From Diphasiastrum complanatum (taxonomy: Eukaryota; Streptophyta; Lycopodiopsida; Lycopodiales; Lycopodiaceae): a stretch of DNA of 64,000 nt. Below, piece after piece: positions 34,919 through 48,060 of the stretch. Both the position numbers and the translations under genes were made by a program. The stretch's first letter is position 1. Each line of letters begins with the position of its first letter. The notes under the pieces are model-generated. The model ran no database searches. It was given only the letters and a program-made list of their open reading frames with translations, and had not been told where the DNA came from. The stretch lies in contig CM055094.1 in the NCBI GenBank assembly GCA_029204225.1, positions 69,931,961 to 69,995,960 of the forward strand. Direction: 5' to 3'.

Positions 34919-36395
34919 GTCCCGAGGAGACACAGCACACGAGGATGTGCCATTCATATTGCATGATCACGAGGGGGACATGGATGGCATGATGGATGCG
35001 TTCTTCATAAATCCACCCGAGGCTACATTGACAAGGGAAGAAGAGAAGATGCATGGCTTGGCATCCACTACTTTGTACGAGGGTGCACAAATGTCAAAGT
35101 TGCGAGCTTGTTTGCTACTTTTGAGCGTGCAAATCAAGTATCGTTGGTCAGCTGCGAGCGTCATGAAGTTATTTGGGTAAGCTTGCTTACTTCATGATGT
35201 GTGTTACAGACAAATTGCTCTAATCTCATTTTATTTTTGATTCATGCAATGCGAGAAACTATACATAACTAATTACATATATTTATATTTTGTCGCAGTT
35301 TGCTCAGGAAAAGGTTGCCCCCAAAGAACACCATGGCGGCATCTCGCGACAAGAAGCCCTTCTTATCCACAAAAAATACAAGGCAAAAAAAATGGACGTG
35401 TATATGGCTCCCTTGATAGATGAGCTAAAGATTCTATGACAAGGTGTTCAAGTGAGTGATATATCAAGACCACAAGAGACAAAACAGGTTTTGTGGTAAA
35501 GGGGGTCTTGATGTGGATGATGCACGACTTTCCTGGCTATGGGAAATGTTCAGGTGAGATATCTTTGCTATTGGTTTGATTCATAGTATTATATTAAATT
35601 TTATGTGCACTTACAAATTTTATTTCAATTCAAACATTGGACTCATGATTAAGTTGGCTATTTTGTCTCAATGTAGGGCTCCAAACTAGTGGTTACAATG
35701 CGTGCCCGTTTGTGGCGAGTATTTGCAAGCACATCATTCAAAACGTCTGTGGAAGATGGTATATGAGGGCCACACTCGATATCTTCCACCCGATCACTCT
35801 ATGCATGATGGGCTTGTTGGCCAACATCCTCATTCCATGAAGGTACAGTACATATTGGGGCCAACTAATAGTACATGTCATTTATTTATTCTATGATTAC
35901 TCTCTTTATGTTTCTTCTAATGATATATAATCTGCATCAAATGTGTGTTTGTTTGTTAATATTGTAGGCAAGTGATTGGATTCGGATTTGGATGTCCAAT
36001 CAAGATCTAGGATAACTCTCTCCCGGCATGAAGAGGTTATCAATATTTCATGATATTGGCAAGAATTGTTGATAAACCATCTTTTGGACCCGATGCACAT
36101 ATTCAAAATTGTCGAAAGCATGATCTGGGATCACGTGACTGGGTTGAAAGATAAAAAAAGGCATACGAGATGACCTAAAAGAAGTGGGAAAGATGGCCGA
36201 TTTATGGCCACAAACGGGCAAGGAGCCCATGGATCTTATCGAGGAGAGAAGAGACGATTGTGAAGAAGGCAATAGCTTCTTTTTGAACTCCGACAAGACA
36301 CATGCGATGCCTAAAGGGTGCCTTTACAAGGGACACCAAGCTAAGTGGACTAAAGTCTCATGAATGGCATAACTTTTTATAGGTTGGCGTGGAAT
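34919..36395 (+). pseudogene. CACTA transposase, copy 2 after the LTR array
   Basis: Coding resumes with DTAHEDVPFILHDHEGDMDG, then NPPEATLTREEEKMHG, LYEGAQMSKLRACLLL and IKYRWSAASVMKLFG, here not interrupted by the gypsy. An intron-like stretch follows, then MDVYMAPLIDELKIL (about 35,393), PVCGEYLQAHHSKRLWKMVY (35,704), SNQDLG*LSPGMKRL (35,997) and the KGIRDDLKEVGKMADL region. Stops and a missing base at CPVC (GCGTGCCCGTTTG) break the frame. Homology to copy 1 ends at about 36,395. Confidence 0.82.
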
Positions 36396-37384
36396 ATATA
36401 ATTTTGTTGTTAAAATTTATTTTGTCGTTTTTGTAAATGTGAATATAATAAGAAAATAGACAATATTCCGTAATCAGGAAATTAAAACATTAGTACAAAC
36501 TCGAAAATTATGTAGATTTTTGGAAGATTTTAAATATACTTTTTTTGTTGACCTTCTTGATATACAAAAATAGGTTCATAATTTTTCACATATTTGTATT
36601 TTGAAAATATAAGAAAAGCACATCATTTTTCATATTTGTATGCAAAAAAAATATGGTTTTTTTAAAATGACCTTTTTTTTGTCAATTTTGAAAGATTCGT
36701 TAAGGAGAACCTCACAATATTTCTCATTCAACTCTGCAATGGTGTTGCTTATAAACTGTTGCTTAGTGGCCTTACAATTTCCCCGTGTAGGATAAATAAA
36801 AAACATCTACTATAGATCAAAAAATATATATGAACTTATAAAACAAGAGAGAAAGAGAGAGAGAAGCTCTAGAATACTGTTAGCGTTCTAAGCTATGCAC
36901 GAAAGTCTGCCAATGAGCAAAACATAGCAAATTTCTAAGACGAGTGACAAGGCCGCCAACGAGCGAGACTCCGAACAACTCACTCAAAACAAAATACAAA
37001 TACAATTACTCCCTTCTATGGAATCTCTCATTATTTGTGTCATTTTTTGTTTAATAGAACAATCTGATGTCTGTGGTCCGTAGTCATTTGCTTAGGATCC
37101 TATATTAATTCTACAAGCTAGCCAAATAGCTAGCACAGACAGGAGTAGAAAAGAAGAGCTGCCCTTGTCGAATAAGAAAAGAAACAAAAATAATGTAATG
37201 TAAACATTACATTATCTCTCAAGAAAGCCCTCCCACTAGCAAAACATATATAAACAATAAGATACTTGCCAACATAGTTTTTAAATAACATAATGCTCTC
37301 AAATGAAGCCCTAAAGAGGAGAATCTATGATACATAGGGGTGTTTTCATACTAGTGTTAACTTTATTTGCATAACTAACACTCT
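36396..37384. other. AT-rich sequence, nothing recognised
   Basis: No gene or known repeat seen. It contains homopolymer tracts and a short palindrome TAATGTAATGTAAACATTAC near 37,190-37,215. It is not shared with the left or right arm. Confidence 0.5.
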
Positions 37385-37917
37385 TTGTCACCCATTTTCT
37401 AAGCGTTGACAAGTGAGATGATGGGCAACTGACCACCCTTTTTCCAAACTTGATTGATAAATAAATAGTTAAATGAAAAGTTGCAAGTTGATTGGCCAAT
37501 CATGCAACTAGTCCATTTCTCACAATTTACCCTAGCAACTCAACATGCCAGGCTAGGCAATTTCCCGAGTCCAAAAAACCACTTTTCACTTGTCTATGTG
37601 AAAGAGGGCCATCTCACCTCATGTGCCAAATGGTGGCAATTAAAGATAAGTGTGAAAGGGGAAAGCTCCTTACTTATTTTCACTCAAATAATGATGAACT
37701 ACTCCACTTATCAAATCAAAGTGCAACAGTAATAAAGTGAGAATGGACCAGTGGGAGAAATCCATTTTTTATTAAAGACTTGTCAAGCACTACAAAATAA
37801 GTAGTCCTACTACTACATGATCACATATCAAGGATATTAAAATTTGTGTTTGAGGGTATTGCTTTTTCTTTCTCTATAGAGAAGCCAATAATGGTGTCTA
37901 CCTTTTTCAGCATTGAT
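37385..37917. repeat. Copia insertion-site flank (middle copy)
   Basis: Inverted match to about 61,809-62,340. It ends CAGCATTGAT exactly where the LTR end TGTGAAGGACTTC begins, as in the right arm, so the copia insertion was inherited, not independent. No gene. Confidence 0.8.
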
Positions 37918-37940
37918 TGTGAAGGACTTCAGATCAATGA

Positions 37941-39189
37941 CGAATTGATACCTAAAGGTCATTAGATGATTATATGAAAATATGATGATGAGTAATTCTT
38001 GATCAATTGGTGGAGTTAAAATTTAGATTTGTATTTGAACTCTAAATTTGTATACAAACTTGAGATTGTTTGGATCTCACAGGCATTTTCATTAAGTAAT
38101 TGTTACTTATGAGGAATTTGCTTACCTTTACAGATTGAATGGTTTACAGTTAAGTCTATCAAAATTGAATGGTTGCTATTTTATGGTATATGATGCTAGG
38201 GATAGAGCACTTATCTCAGGAGAGTATATGGGGTACTCAGGACTGAGTTGAAGTCATTTTTATCTTGATGGATCTCCTAAGAGATTTTGATGGGATGAGT
38301 TTGTACCAAGAAGCATTTATGACAGGTCTACAAGTAAATTGTGGATAGTCTTGGACTATAATTGTTTTGGATCCTTAACTTTTGAACATTGATTTCCAAT
38401 ATAAGGTGGAGACTCACCCAGTGATTCATGTAAATTGAAGTACATGAAGGTGATGTTATTAGATTGGAGAGAATCAAACCCAACAGGGAAATTTATCTTT
38501 TAGTGTATTTCTAAAAGGTCGATATAGTATTTCAGTGTAACGACAGATAATTTTGAGAATTATCCCATCTGTAAATACTTATTTGATATTGAAGTCAGAC
38601 TAAAGATTGATTTTCACGGTAATAATCAAAGTTAAATCATTGATTTGTTAGCTTTTGAACTTAATCTTAAGGTTGGTTGACTGCTCATCCAGTGTATCAT
38701 GTAAATTTAGTTTATATGATGATGACAGTTTGATGTATTGAAGATTTTGCCCATTTGGAAGATTTATCGCTCAATGTACCTTGGGACCCTGAATGAGTAC
38801 TCAGGATCAGAGATAAACAATTGAGAAATTTTTCTATCTTTGTGTGCTTGCTTAGGTTGGTTGGTCAAATTCAGGATAATGATTCATGGGAAGAGTTAAA
38901 AGCATACAAATTGGATTTTTCCTAGTTACTCGTTCTGAGGGCAAAATTGGTTTAACGGGGAAAGAATGTTACGTCCATGTCCTGAACAAGGGAATTAGAA
39001 TAATTCCTGATGTGGATAGCCGGTCACTCCAGGTGTATATGGTTATTAGTTATGCGTCGTCATTCCAAGCTTGGCCTGTAAAGTAATTAATAATCATATG
39101 AGGGCTTAGACCTATAATTGGACATAGGAGCACATGCATAGTGAATGACTGTTTTAATGCAAGAATAGCAAGTCAATAGCTCAATATAG
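37941..39189. other. Unidentified 1.25-kb insert in middle copia
   Basis: Absent from the right-arm copia. No long frame. Two degenerate internal repeats (GACTCACCCAGTGATTCATG and GCTCATCCAGTGTATCATG) and GGGGAAAGAA followed by TGTTACGTCC (about 38,958-38,978) look like polypurine tract plus LTR start of another gypsy family, but this is weak. Confidence 0.4.
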
Positions 39190-39821
39190 GTTGCATGGGA
39201 ATCCTAGGGGAAGTATTCTCTCTCTCACGAGGAGAATATGTCCATGGGAAACTCGCCCATCCCCCTATTGGAAATTCAGTTTCTTGAGCCAGTTTGTCCT
39301 TCTCTCTCTTAGGTTCTTCACTATGGCTTGGGGGCTAGGTCCAGGAGAAAACTCCAGAAGGGATCTAGGTCTGGTTGGGTCATTTTGCTCCACATGTGTC
39401 CTTTTGGATGTTTTGCAATAGGATCTAGCTAGATCTTCACTTGGTGATCCTTACACTTTCATACTAAAAAAAAATGTACTTGGACTTTCTTCATTCTTTT
39501 GCAAACAAGAAAAGATTTGCATTCTTAGAGTCAACACTCTAGAAGTAGACTTGGATTCATAAAGCTCAACGAATCCCATGCATCCTTAGATGAAGTACAC
39601 TTACCAACTTCCTTGAGAAGTTCATTGGAAATATTCATCTTGATAATGTGTAGAGCCCTTGTGGCTCTCTTATCATACCTCATTTGATCTTGTTGTGTTG
39701 ATGGCATCTCCTCCAAACCTACAACAATATGCAAAACATCATTCATCTCAAGAAGTGATTCCATCCTCACTTTCCACAATGAATAGTTACTTGAGGTAAG
39801 CCTATCATTGGCTTCCAACAT
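39190..39821 (-). pseudogene. Copia gag (middle copy, best preserved)
   Basis: From the ATG at 39,821 an open 96-codon stretch reads DRLTSSNYSLWKVRMESLLE, then YDKRATRALHIIKMNISNEL and CTSSKDAWDSL. After a frame change it continues LYESKSTSRVLTLRMQIFSC, as in plant copia gag proteins of the UBN2 type. No zinc knuckle, protease, integrase or RT follows before 39,190, so the element is internally deleted. Confidence 0.8.
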
Positions 39822-40387
39822 GAATTCATTTATTGTTGTTATGTAGCAATGACCTGATCTTATTTATCAACCTGTTTCAATGCACAAAGCACTCCTTTGA
39901 GCAACAACAAATGTTTTCAAAAGAAATCACAAAGATTTGAAACTATCTCAAACATTCTCTTCTAGCACTTATACCAAGCAAATCAACACATAGAAACATG
40001 AAGTCTATCCTCAATCTAATGACTTTTGCCACTTCCTAAGATTAAAACACACTCAAATGAAGTAAAACAATCTCACTATCTAGAGATCCAATCAAAATTA
40101 GGGTTTTGACAAAAACACAAAAAAATGATTATTCCAAATCTGTATGCAAATGCTGAAAATTTGATATGCAATCTATTAGCCACCACTTAGGCTGATCCAA
40201 TGATCCAAAAATCGGCCAAATCCAGTATGTGAATTCAGAAATCGGAACTGATGAAGATTATGAACCTATATAGGATTTTGATCTACAAAAGATCCAATCT
40301 ACAAAAGCAAAAAACTCAATTTTGGTGTAGAATTCTCTCTAGCATGCTCTAGCCTTGATATCTTCACCAAATCATTGATAGATATGA

Positions 40388-40814
40388 TGACACCACAACT
40401 AGTTTGTAGAGGAGCGCTACTAAACAGACTCAGAAATTGAGAGACGAGAAGAAGTGTAAACAATCACACCACAACTAGTTTGTAGAGGAGCGCTACTAAA
40501 CAGACTCACAAAGGAACGATTGTCTCGATCAAAATTGAGAGACGAGAACAAGTGTAAACAATCACACCACAACTAGTTTGTAGAGGAGCGCTACTAAACA
40601 GACTCACAAAGGAACGATTGTCTCGATCAAAATTGAGAGACGAGAAGAAGTGTAAACAATCACACCACAACTAGTTGGTAGAGGAGCGCTACTAAACAGA
40701 CTCACAAAGGAACGATTGTCTCGATCAAAATTGAGAGACGAGAACAAGTGTAAACAATCACACCACAACTAGTTTGTAGAGGAGTGCTACTAAACAGACT
40801 CACAAAGGAACGAT
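40388..40814. repeat. 98-bp tandem repeat (middle)
   Basis: Clean 98-bp period: TAGAGGAG starts at 40,483, 40,581, 40,679 and 40,777, with a shortened copy before. Same unit as at 2,262-2,764 and 57,956-58,620. Confidence 0.93.
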
Positions 40815-41475
40815 TGACACAAGATATTCTTGTGCTAGTTTATGCAGGAGCAGCTGGTATTAAACATTGAATTCTGGCAGAAAATAATTGCAGTTGGCGT
40901 GGCTATCTAAGCGAAAGATAGTTAGTCAGGAGACATAATACCGATATCACAATGTTCATTTATTTCTTGATGCTTTTCATCGCCTACACTACAGGTGCAG
41001 TGTTCTTAAATCTTAATATAAGATCTGCACGCATGCAAAATCTACAGAAAAATCCATTGATATAGGCAACTGATAGGAGAGAACGTGGTTATGGAATGTA
41101 GACAGTTGTCACTTACCAGCTTGCGTAGGTTGAGTTTAAACTTTGAACACGTTATAATGAGTGATGCTTCAACTGACGAAGGCTTTTCAATACGTTACGA
41201 AGCATTCCACCTTTGCAATACTGGGCTATAAAATCGAGAGAACAGAAATTTTAAGAGAAATGTTTCGGCTAACAAGCTTCCTTCAGAAATCTAATTCATA
41301 AAAGCTGTCTCATTAAGGCTTATGACTATTCAGTCTATTGTGATGTATCATTTTTCCTATATGCCGCTTAAGCAGGATCAGAATGTAGCGTATATTTGCT
41401 TGATCACGCTACATCGTCCTTGAACAGTGAAAACTCTTCTAACTGGAGAAAGACAAGAAAATGAAAATGCTTCCA
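40815..41475. other. Conserved 3' flank of SPH copy 2
   Basis: Nearly the same as 2,765-3,425. No gene. It probably holds the 3' end of the SPH transcript. Confidence 0.6.
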
Positions 41476-42144
41476 TCACTGCCATTTCCGAATAAGTACC
41501 GCTGGATCTATCGCACTTTCTTTTAAATAGAGGCCTTCCGGAAAGACCCACCAGTCAAAATCAAAGGTCGTCGATCGCTGCAACGCAAAGTGAACGCAAT
41601 TTATATTAACAAAATGCGTACTATTTCAAAAGCCTCCTCAGATTCTGAAGTGATGTAAAGATAGATTGAAAAATGACATCAACTCAAGAAAAGCCTGAAA
41701 AGAACAGCATGAAAGGGGATAGATAGCGTGATAGTCATGACTTACTGTGAAGAAACCCCAAGTTAGCTCGCGAATTTTGTGGCCGTCCCACTCAAAAATA
41801 CACCAAAACTCGGTCCATGGCATACCACCAAAATGCCAAATAGTATCCTGCTCGAAATTCAGCGTATGTAGTCCCAAGTCGTTGTCCTTGGAATAACAGT
41901 GCAAACCAATAGTTCCGTTTATGAAATTCGTGACGCGGAAGGATGCAGCTTCAGCGGAGGGACGACTGCTCAACAACATTACTGCCATCAGCAATGTAAA
42001 CATCACGAATCGTCTTATTCCGCAGGACAAATAAAGAGAAGCACGCGATCCGGATGATCTGATGGATACTGCGCATCCACTGATCTGTAGGTTTATCCAA
42101 TCCAACACGTGCAGTAATATCAACGCGGAACCGCTGCCATCCAT
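41476..42144 (-). CDS. S1/SPH-family secreted protein, copy 2 (intact)
   Basis: Join of 42,144-41,746 and 41,577-41,476 (minus) with a 168-nt intron, giving 166 codons plus TGA. The domain shows VTNFINGT, HCYSKDNDLG, FWCIFEWDG and, from exon 2, FDFDWWVFPEGLYL, ending VLIRKWQ. This matches S-protein homologues (PF05938), secreted and about 130-150 residues long. Met48 opens a clean signal peptide (MFTLLMAVMLLSS, then SAEAA), and differences among the copies cluster before Met48, so Met48 is the likelier start, giving about 119 residues. Papaver PrsS is the known self-incompatibility ligand; most homologues have no known role. The usual late Cys pair is not visible. Flanked by the 98-bp repeat (3') and a TATA-like box (5'). 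Confidence 0.8.
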
Positions 42145-42223
42145 CGCTGATCCCTCCTTTGCTCGCTCGCTGATCGCTCTTTCTCGCTCTCGCTTTTTTT
42201 CTGGGTCGCTCTCTCTAACACCT

Positions 42224-42230
42224 CTATATA
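42224..42230 (-). promoter_or_regulatory. TATA-like box upstream of SPH copy 2
   Basis: TATATAG on minus, about 80 nt before the first ATG, followed by a GA-rich leader. Confidence 0.4.
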
Positions 42231-42899
42231 CACCTATTTTTTCCCTCCAAATTTTTAAAACTATCGCTCCGCGACCACGCTCTTTTGAAAGTGCTCTTCT
42301 CTAACTTCCCCCAACTCCCATTTTTGAAAGCATAAATCATTTTTTTTCCCCATCATACATTTTGACTATTTTCCATTTTGAAGGGCCTATTCACACCTGG
42401 ATATTTTAACCTTTTAGTTTAAATAAAGCCTTAATTGTGGAATATATTTCTACCCTCAAAATCTTTAAAAGTCCTATTTTTTAAAAAAAAAAGTTGCCCC
42501 CCAAAAAAAGTTTGCATAGGCTTCGCTCTATCTCTCCGCGACCACGCTCGTCCTTTTTCAACTTTAAAGCTCGTCAAACTTTTGAAACATTAAGAAGAAG
42601 GCCATTATTTTACATCAACAGACCCATCTCTATCTGGGCCACATGCAAGAGGCTACCTTTGGAGGAAACCTCCATAAATGTGCATTCGACCAGATATTGG
42701 AGGTAGCAATTACCTCCAACATACATAAAATTTTTTAGATATTCATTTTTTGTCCGCATGTTGCCTAGAAAACAAGCACAAAACATAACAAAGCAATGGC
42801 AGGTTTACACTAGACCAAAATGAAACAAATGTAGAATGAAGCGTAGAAAACACAATGACCAAAAAAAAGAGAAATGACATGGAGACCCATTTTTTTCGA
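42231..42899. other. SPH copy 2 upstream flank, ending at a junction
   Basis: Matches 4,200-4,909 with indels, then changes abruptly at about 42,900 to CACTA transposase sequence matching 16,088. The sequence between these points in the left copy, about 11 kb including the gypsy, is missing here. No gene. Confidence 0.7.
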
Positions 42900-44506
<1,607 letters not shown>

Positions 44507-45824
44507 CACTACTAAAGAGTGCCCGTCCTTGACACCGGGGGCAATGGACGACCAACAATCTATTTGGTGGCTTGCAGTCAAGACGTGTGGATGATGCTCA
44601 AAGTGGGCAATTGATGATTGAAGGTGGCGGACAGGCCGACGACCGACAAATTTGGATTACCACCGATGGTTTGGGTCGAAGGTCAATGGTTTGGTCAAAA
44701 GTTATCACTGACAATTAGCCTAAATTTTGGGTGGCAGCCAATGGTTGGAGTGGATGGCCAATGATCGTGACAATCGATGATTTGGATGGTGGCTGATCTC
44801 GCACATTTTGAATCTTGTAACATCTCACACATCTCGGCCATAGTAGGGGTCAAAATTTAACCATGTTCAACAATAACACAGGGAGTATCGTAAAAAAAGT
44901 TGACGGGCACCACCCGTGGACTTGCACGAAGATATGTCCCGAGGAGACACAACACACGAGGATGTGCCATTCATATTGCATGATCACGAGGGGGACATGG
45001 ATAACATGATGGATGCATTCTTCACAAATCCACCTGAGGCTACATTGACAAGGGAAGAAGAGATGATGCATGGCTTGGCATCCACTCCTTTGTACGAGGG
45101 TGCACAAATGTCAAAGTTGCGAGCTTGTTTGCTACGGAGTTATTTGGGTAAGCTTGCTTACTTCATGATGTGTGTTATAGACAAATTGCTCTAATCTCAT
45201 TTTATATTTGATTCATGCAATGCGAGAAACTATATATAACTAATTACATAAATTTATATTTTGTCTCAATTTGCTCAGGAAAATCCATGGCGGCATGTCG
45301 CGACAAGAAGCTCTTCTTATCCCCAAAAAATACAAGGCAAAAAACATGGACATGTATATGGCTCCCTTGATAGATGAGTTAAAGATTCTATGACAAGGTG
45401 TTCAAGTGAGCGATATATCAAGACCACTAAGACAAAGAGGTTTTGTGGTAAAGGGGATCTTGATGTGGATGATGCACGACTTTCTTGGCTATGGGAAATG
45501 TTCAGGTGAGATGTCTTTGCTATTGGTTTGATTCATGGTATTATATTGAGTTTTATGTGCATTCACAAATTTTCTTTCAATTCAAACATTGGACTCACGA
45601 TTAAGTTGGTGGTTTTGTCTCAATGTAGGGCTCCAAACTAGTGGTTACAATGCGTGCCCCGTTTGTGGCGAATATTTGCAAGCACGTCATTCAAAACGTC
45701 AGTGAAAGATGGTATATGAGGGCCACACTCGATATCTTCCACCCGATCACTCTAAGCGTGATGGGCTTGCTGGCCAACACCCTCATTCCATGAAGGTACA
45801 ATACATATTCGGGCCAACTAATGG
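44507..45824 (+). mobile_element. CACTA 5' end and transposase fragment (copy 4)
   Basis: It begins with the intact terminus CACTACTAAAGAGTGCCCG, then shows subterminal repeats to about 44,815. Coding follows without the LTR array: DLHEDMSRGDTTHEDVPF (44,919), NPPEATLTREEEMMHG and LYEGAQMSKLRACLL, here with a deletion of about 50 bp before the YLGKLAYFM region, then MDMYMAPLIDELKIL (45,347) and CPVCGEYLQARHSKRQ (45,655). It ends in GGCCAACTAATGG at 45,824, cut by copia sequence. Confidence 0.82.
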
Positions 45825-46894
45825 TTTTCCACACTTTCAGAAAGTGTTTATTCAAATGAAATTTAGACTAATGAACTTTGAAAAGTCAAACTCTAAGTCT
45901 AAAACAAAGTTGGCCTCAATTTGCCAAACATGAAAATGTAGCAAATATGACTAAACTAGTTGAATCTTTCACACTCCCTCTTCAACTAGTTTTAGCATAG
46001 ACTTTGATAACACTCCAAGTGAAGTCCTATGCTTCATGAAAATGTCCTTTCCCAATGATTTGGTGAAGATGTTACACATTCCCTTGAAGATACATGTTGA
46101 AGCTCCACCTCCTTTGCAATGACTTGGTCCCTCACAAAATGAAAGATTAAAATTACTCATAACAAGGCCTTGAGAGAGTAAGAAAGTGTTAAGCTTAGCA
46201 TACCAACTCCTTGGTGCTTGCTTAAGGCCAAACAAACTCTTTTGTAGTAGACACACATGATTTGGTTTTGTTGATGAGATGTAGCTCTTGGGTTGCTGCA
46301 TGTACACTTCCTCCTCAAGATCACCATAATTTCAAGAATGTATTTGTAATGTCCATTTTCCACAAATCCCATCCATAAAGTTTAGCAAGTGAGATGATGA
46401 CTCAAATGCTTACCATCTTTGCCACGGGTGCAAAGGTCTCTCATCATAGTCAATCCCTTATTTTTAAGCATATCCTTTTGCCACTAACCTTTCCTTGTAC
46501 TTGTTGATAGATCCATCTTGGTTTGTCTTCACCTTGAAGATTCATTTCCATCCAATAACTTTCTTATCCTTATGTAACTCCACCAATCTCCGTGTTCCAT
46601 TCTTCATAAAAGCCTGATACTCAAAATCCATTGCTTGGATCCACTCCTCTTCTTTCCTTGTTTCATCTACACTTGTAGGTTCATCAAAAGAGGTTAGGAA
46701 AGCAATATAATTTCTAGAAACTACTCGCTTACCCTTTTCATCATATGTGAGCCTTGAAGGTACTTGTCTTTACCTTGACGTTCTCCTTGGCTTTTGACTT
46801 GATAAAGGTGCAGCATCATTACCATCTAAAGTAGGATATTTTACATCAACATCAAGAACGTTAGATCCATCCACACCTTTACCAATCGTGCTTG
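45825..46894 (-). mobile_element. Ty1/copia 3' fragment: RT and LTR start
   Basis: On minus, from 46,894: RNYIAFLTSFDEPTSVDETR, WIQAMDFEYQAFMKN, IFKVKTNQDGSINKYKERLV, then VYMQQPKSY and LLQKSLFGLKQAPRSWYAKL, the start of a copia reverse transcriptase (RVT_2). Stops break it, and the catalytic YVDD part is deleted. AGTTGAAGAGGGAG, a polypurine tract, precedes the LTR start TGTGAAAGATTCAAC at 45,973. The LTR matches the family at 821-1,463 but is cut at 45,825. Confidence 0.85.
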
Positions 46895-47100
46895 ATATAT
46901 GCGCAATGAGATCATCATGAAATCACAAGACATGCTATAAAATGTAATCGACAATGTTAACGTTATGGTGGAAAAAAGTCAAAAAACATGCCACGCCAAC
47001 CTGTAAAATTTATGCCAATCATGAGAGTTTAGTCCACTTAGTTTGTTGTCCCTTGTGAAGGCACCCTTTAGGCATCGCATGTAACCTGTCAGAGTTTAGG
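46895..47100 (-). pseudogene. CACTA transposase fragment (right arm)
   Basis: On minus it reads MPKGCLHKGQQTKWT in one frame and LKGAFTRDNKLSGL in the next, matching 17,007-17,215 of copy 1. At 47,100 it is fused directly to the gypsy integrase; relative to the left arm about 2.7 kb (14,335-17,007) is missing, including the gypsy 3' LTR. Confidence 0.8.
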
Positions 47101-47560
47101 ACCAACATAATCCAGTCCCCATTTTTCAAACGGTGCTTGCAATAAAACCATATGCAAGGGTTCATAATTCTGTCGAGTAGGCCGTCATGCTCGCTGGCAA
47201 ACATCACATGTCTAAATAAAATTTTATGTATCCTTATGAAGGGTAGGCCACCAGCACCCTGATTGCAAAAGTTTGCGAACAGTATATCTGTAGAAGAGTG
47301 TCCTCCAGCCATGCCATAATGTGAAAACATGATTAAATCTGGTAGTTCGTGCGGTAGAACACATTTTCATAAAATTGTCTAATCCACGATGATACAATTG
47401 TCCTGCAATTAATTGATAAGGTTGAGCCTTATTAATCAATTGTCTCTTCTGTACTTTTGTCAAGGAGTCATTCGGTTGTCCTAGCATCAGGTACTCAACA
47501 ATATCCGCTGACCACTCAGGTAGAACAATGCAGCATCTGGCAGTTTCATCATCCACTTCA
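47101..47560 (-). pseudogene. Gypsy integrase N-terminal part (right)
   Basis: On minus: LGQPNDSLTKVQKRQLINKA, then the zinc-binding region with GCWWPTLHKD, ending FEKWGLDYVGP next to the CACTA fusion. The DDE catalytic core is deleted except its first Asp. Confidence 0.82.
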
Positions 47561-48060
47561 GTATTAATTGGTGCGGATTCGATTCGCGAAACGTGATCGG
47601 CTAGATAATGTTGCTTTCCCTTTCAAACCACAATTTGAAAGTCAAATTCAGTCAATAACAATAACCATCTTGCAATATGTCCAGTATTGCACGTCTTGTT
47701 TACCAAGTAAAGTAACGGCTGATGATCCGTATAAAATGCAAAGTGCGTTTCCATGAGGTAGTGACAAAATTTTCGAATAGAAAAAATCATGGCTAACGAT
47801 TCAAGTTATGTTGTTGAATGCTTCTTCTCTGGATCTGTAAGTTGTATGCCTGCAAATCGTATAGGATAATCCTTCTTATAATCACATTGCTGCGTCAAAA
47901 CTGATCCAATGGCATATTTCGAGGCATCTGTATGAACATGGAATTCTATCGTCCAATCTAAAGAACGCAATATTGGTGCTAAAGTCAATGCTTTTTTTAA
48001 CTTTTCAAAGGCTTCTAACGCCTCTACTGTCCAAATAGGAACAATAGTCAGTTTGTTGCA
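47561..48060 (-). pseudogene. Gypsy RNase H (right)
   Basis: Contains EFHVHTDASKYAIGSVL, PIRFAGIQLTDPEKKHSTT and the FYTDHQPLLYLVN region with frame breaks. A QQCDYK sequence replaces the left QPGDYK. Confidence 0.82.

Larger units (their letters stand above)
37918..40387 (-). mobile_element. Copia remnant, middle copy
   Basis: The remnant consists of 23 bp of the 3' LTR end (37,918-37,940), a 1.25-kb unrelated insert (37,941-39,189), and gag plus leader (39,190-40,387). The 5' LTR and primer site are lost: the leader joins the 98-bp repeat directly at about 40,388. Confidence 0.8.
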
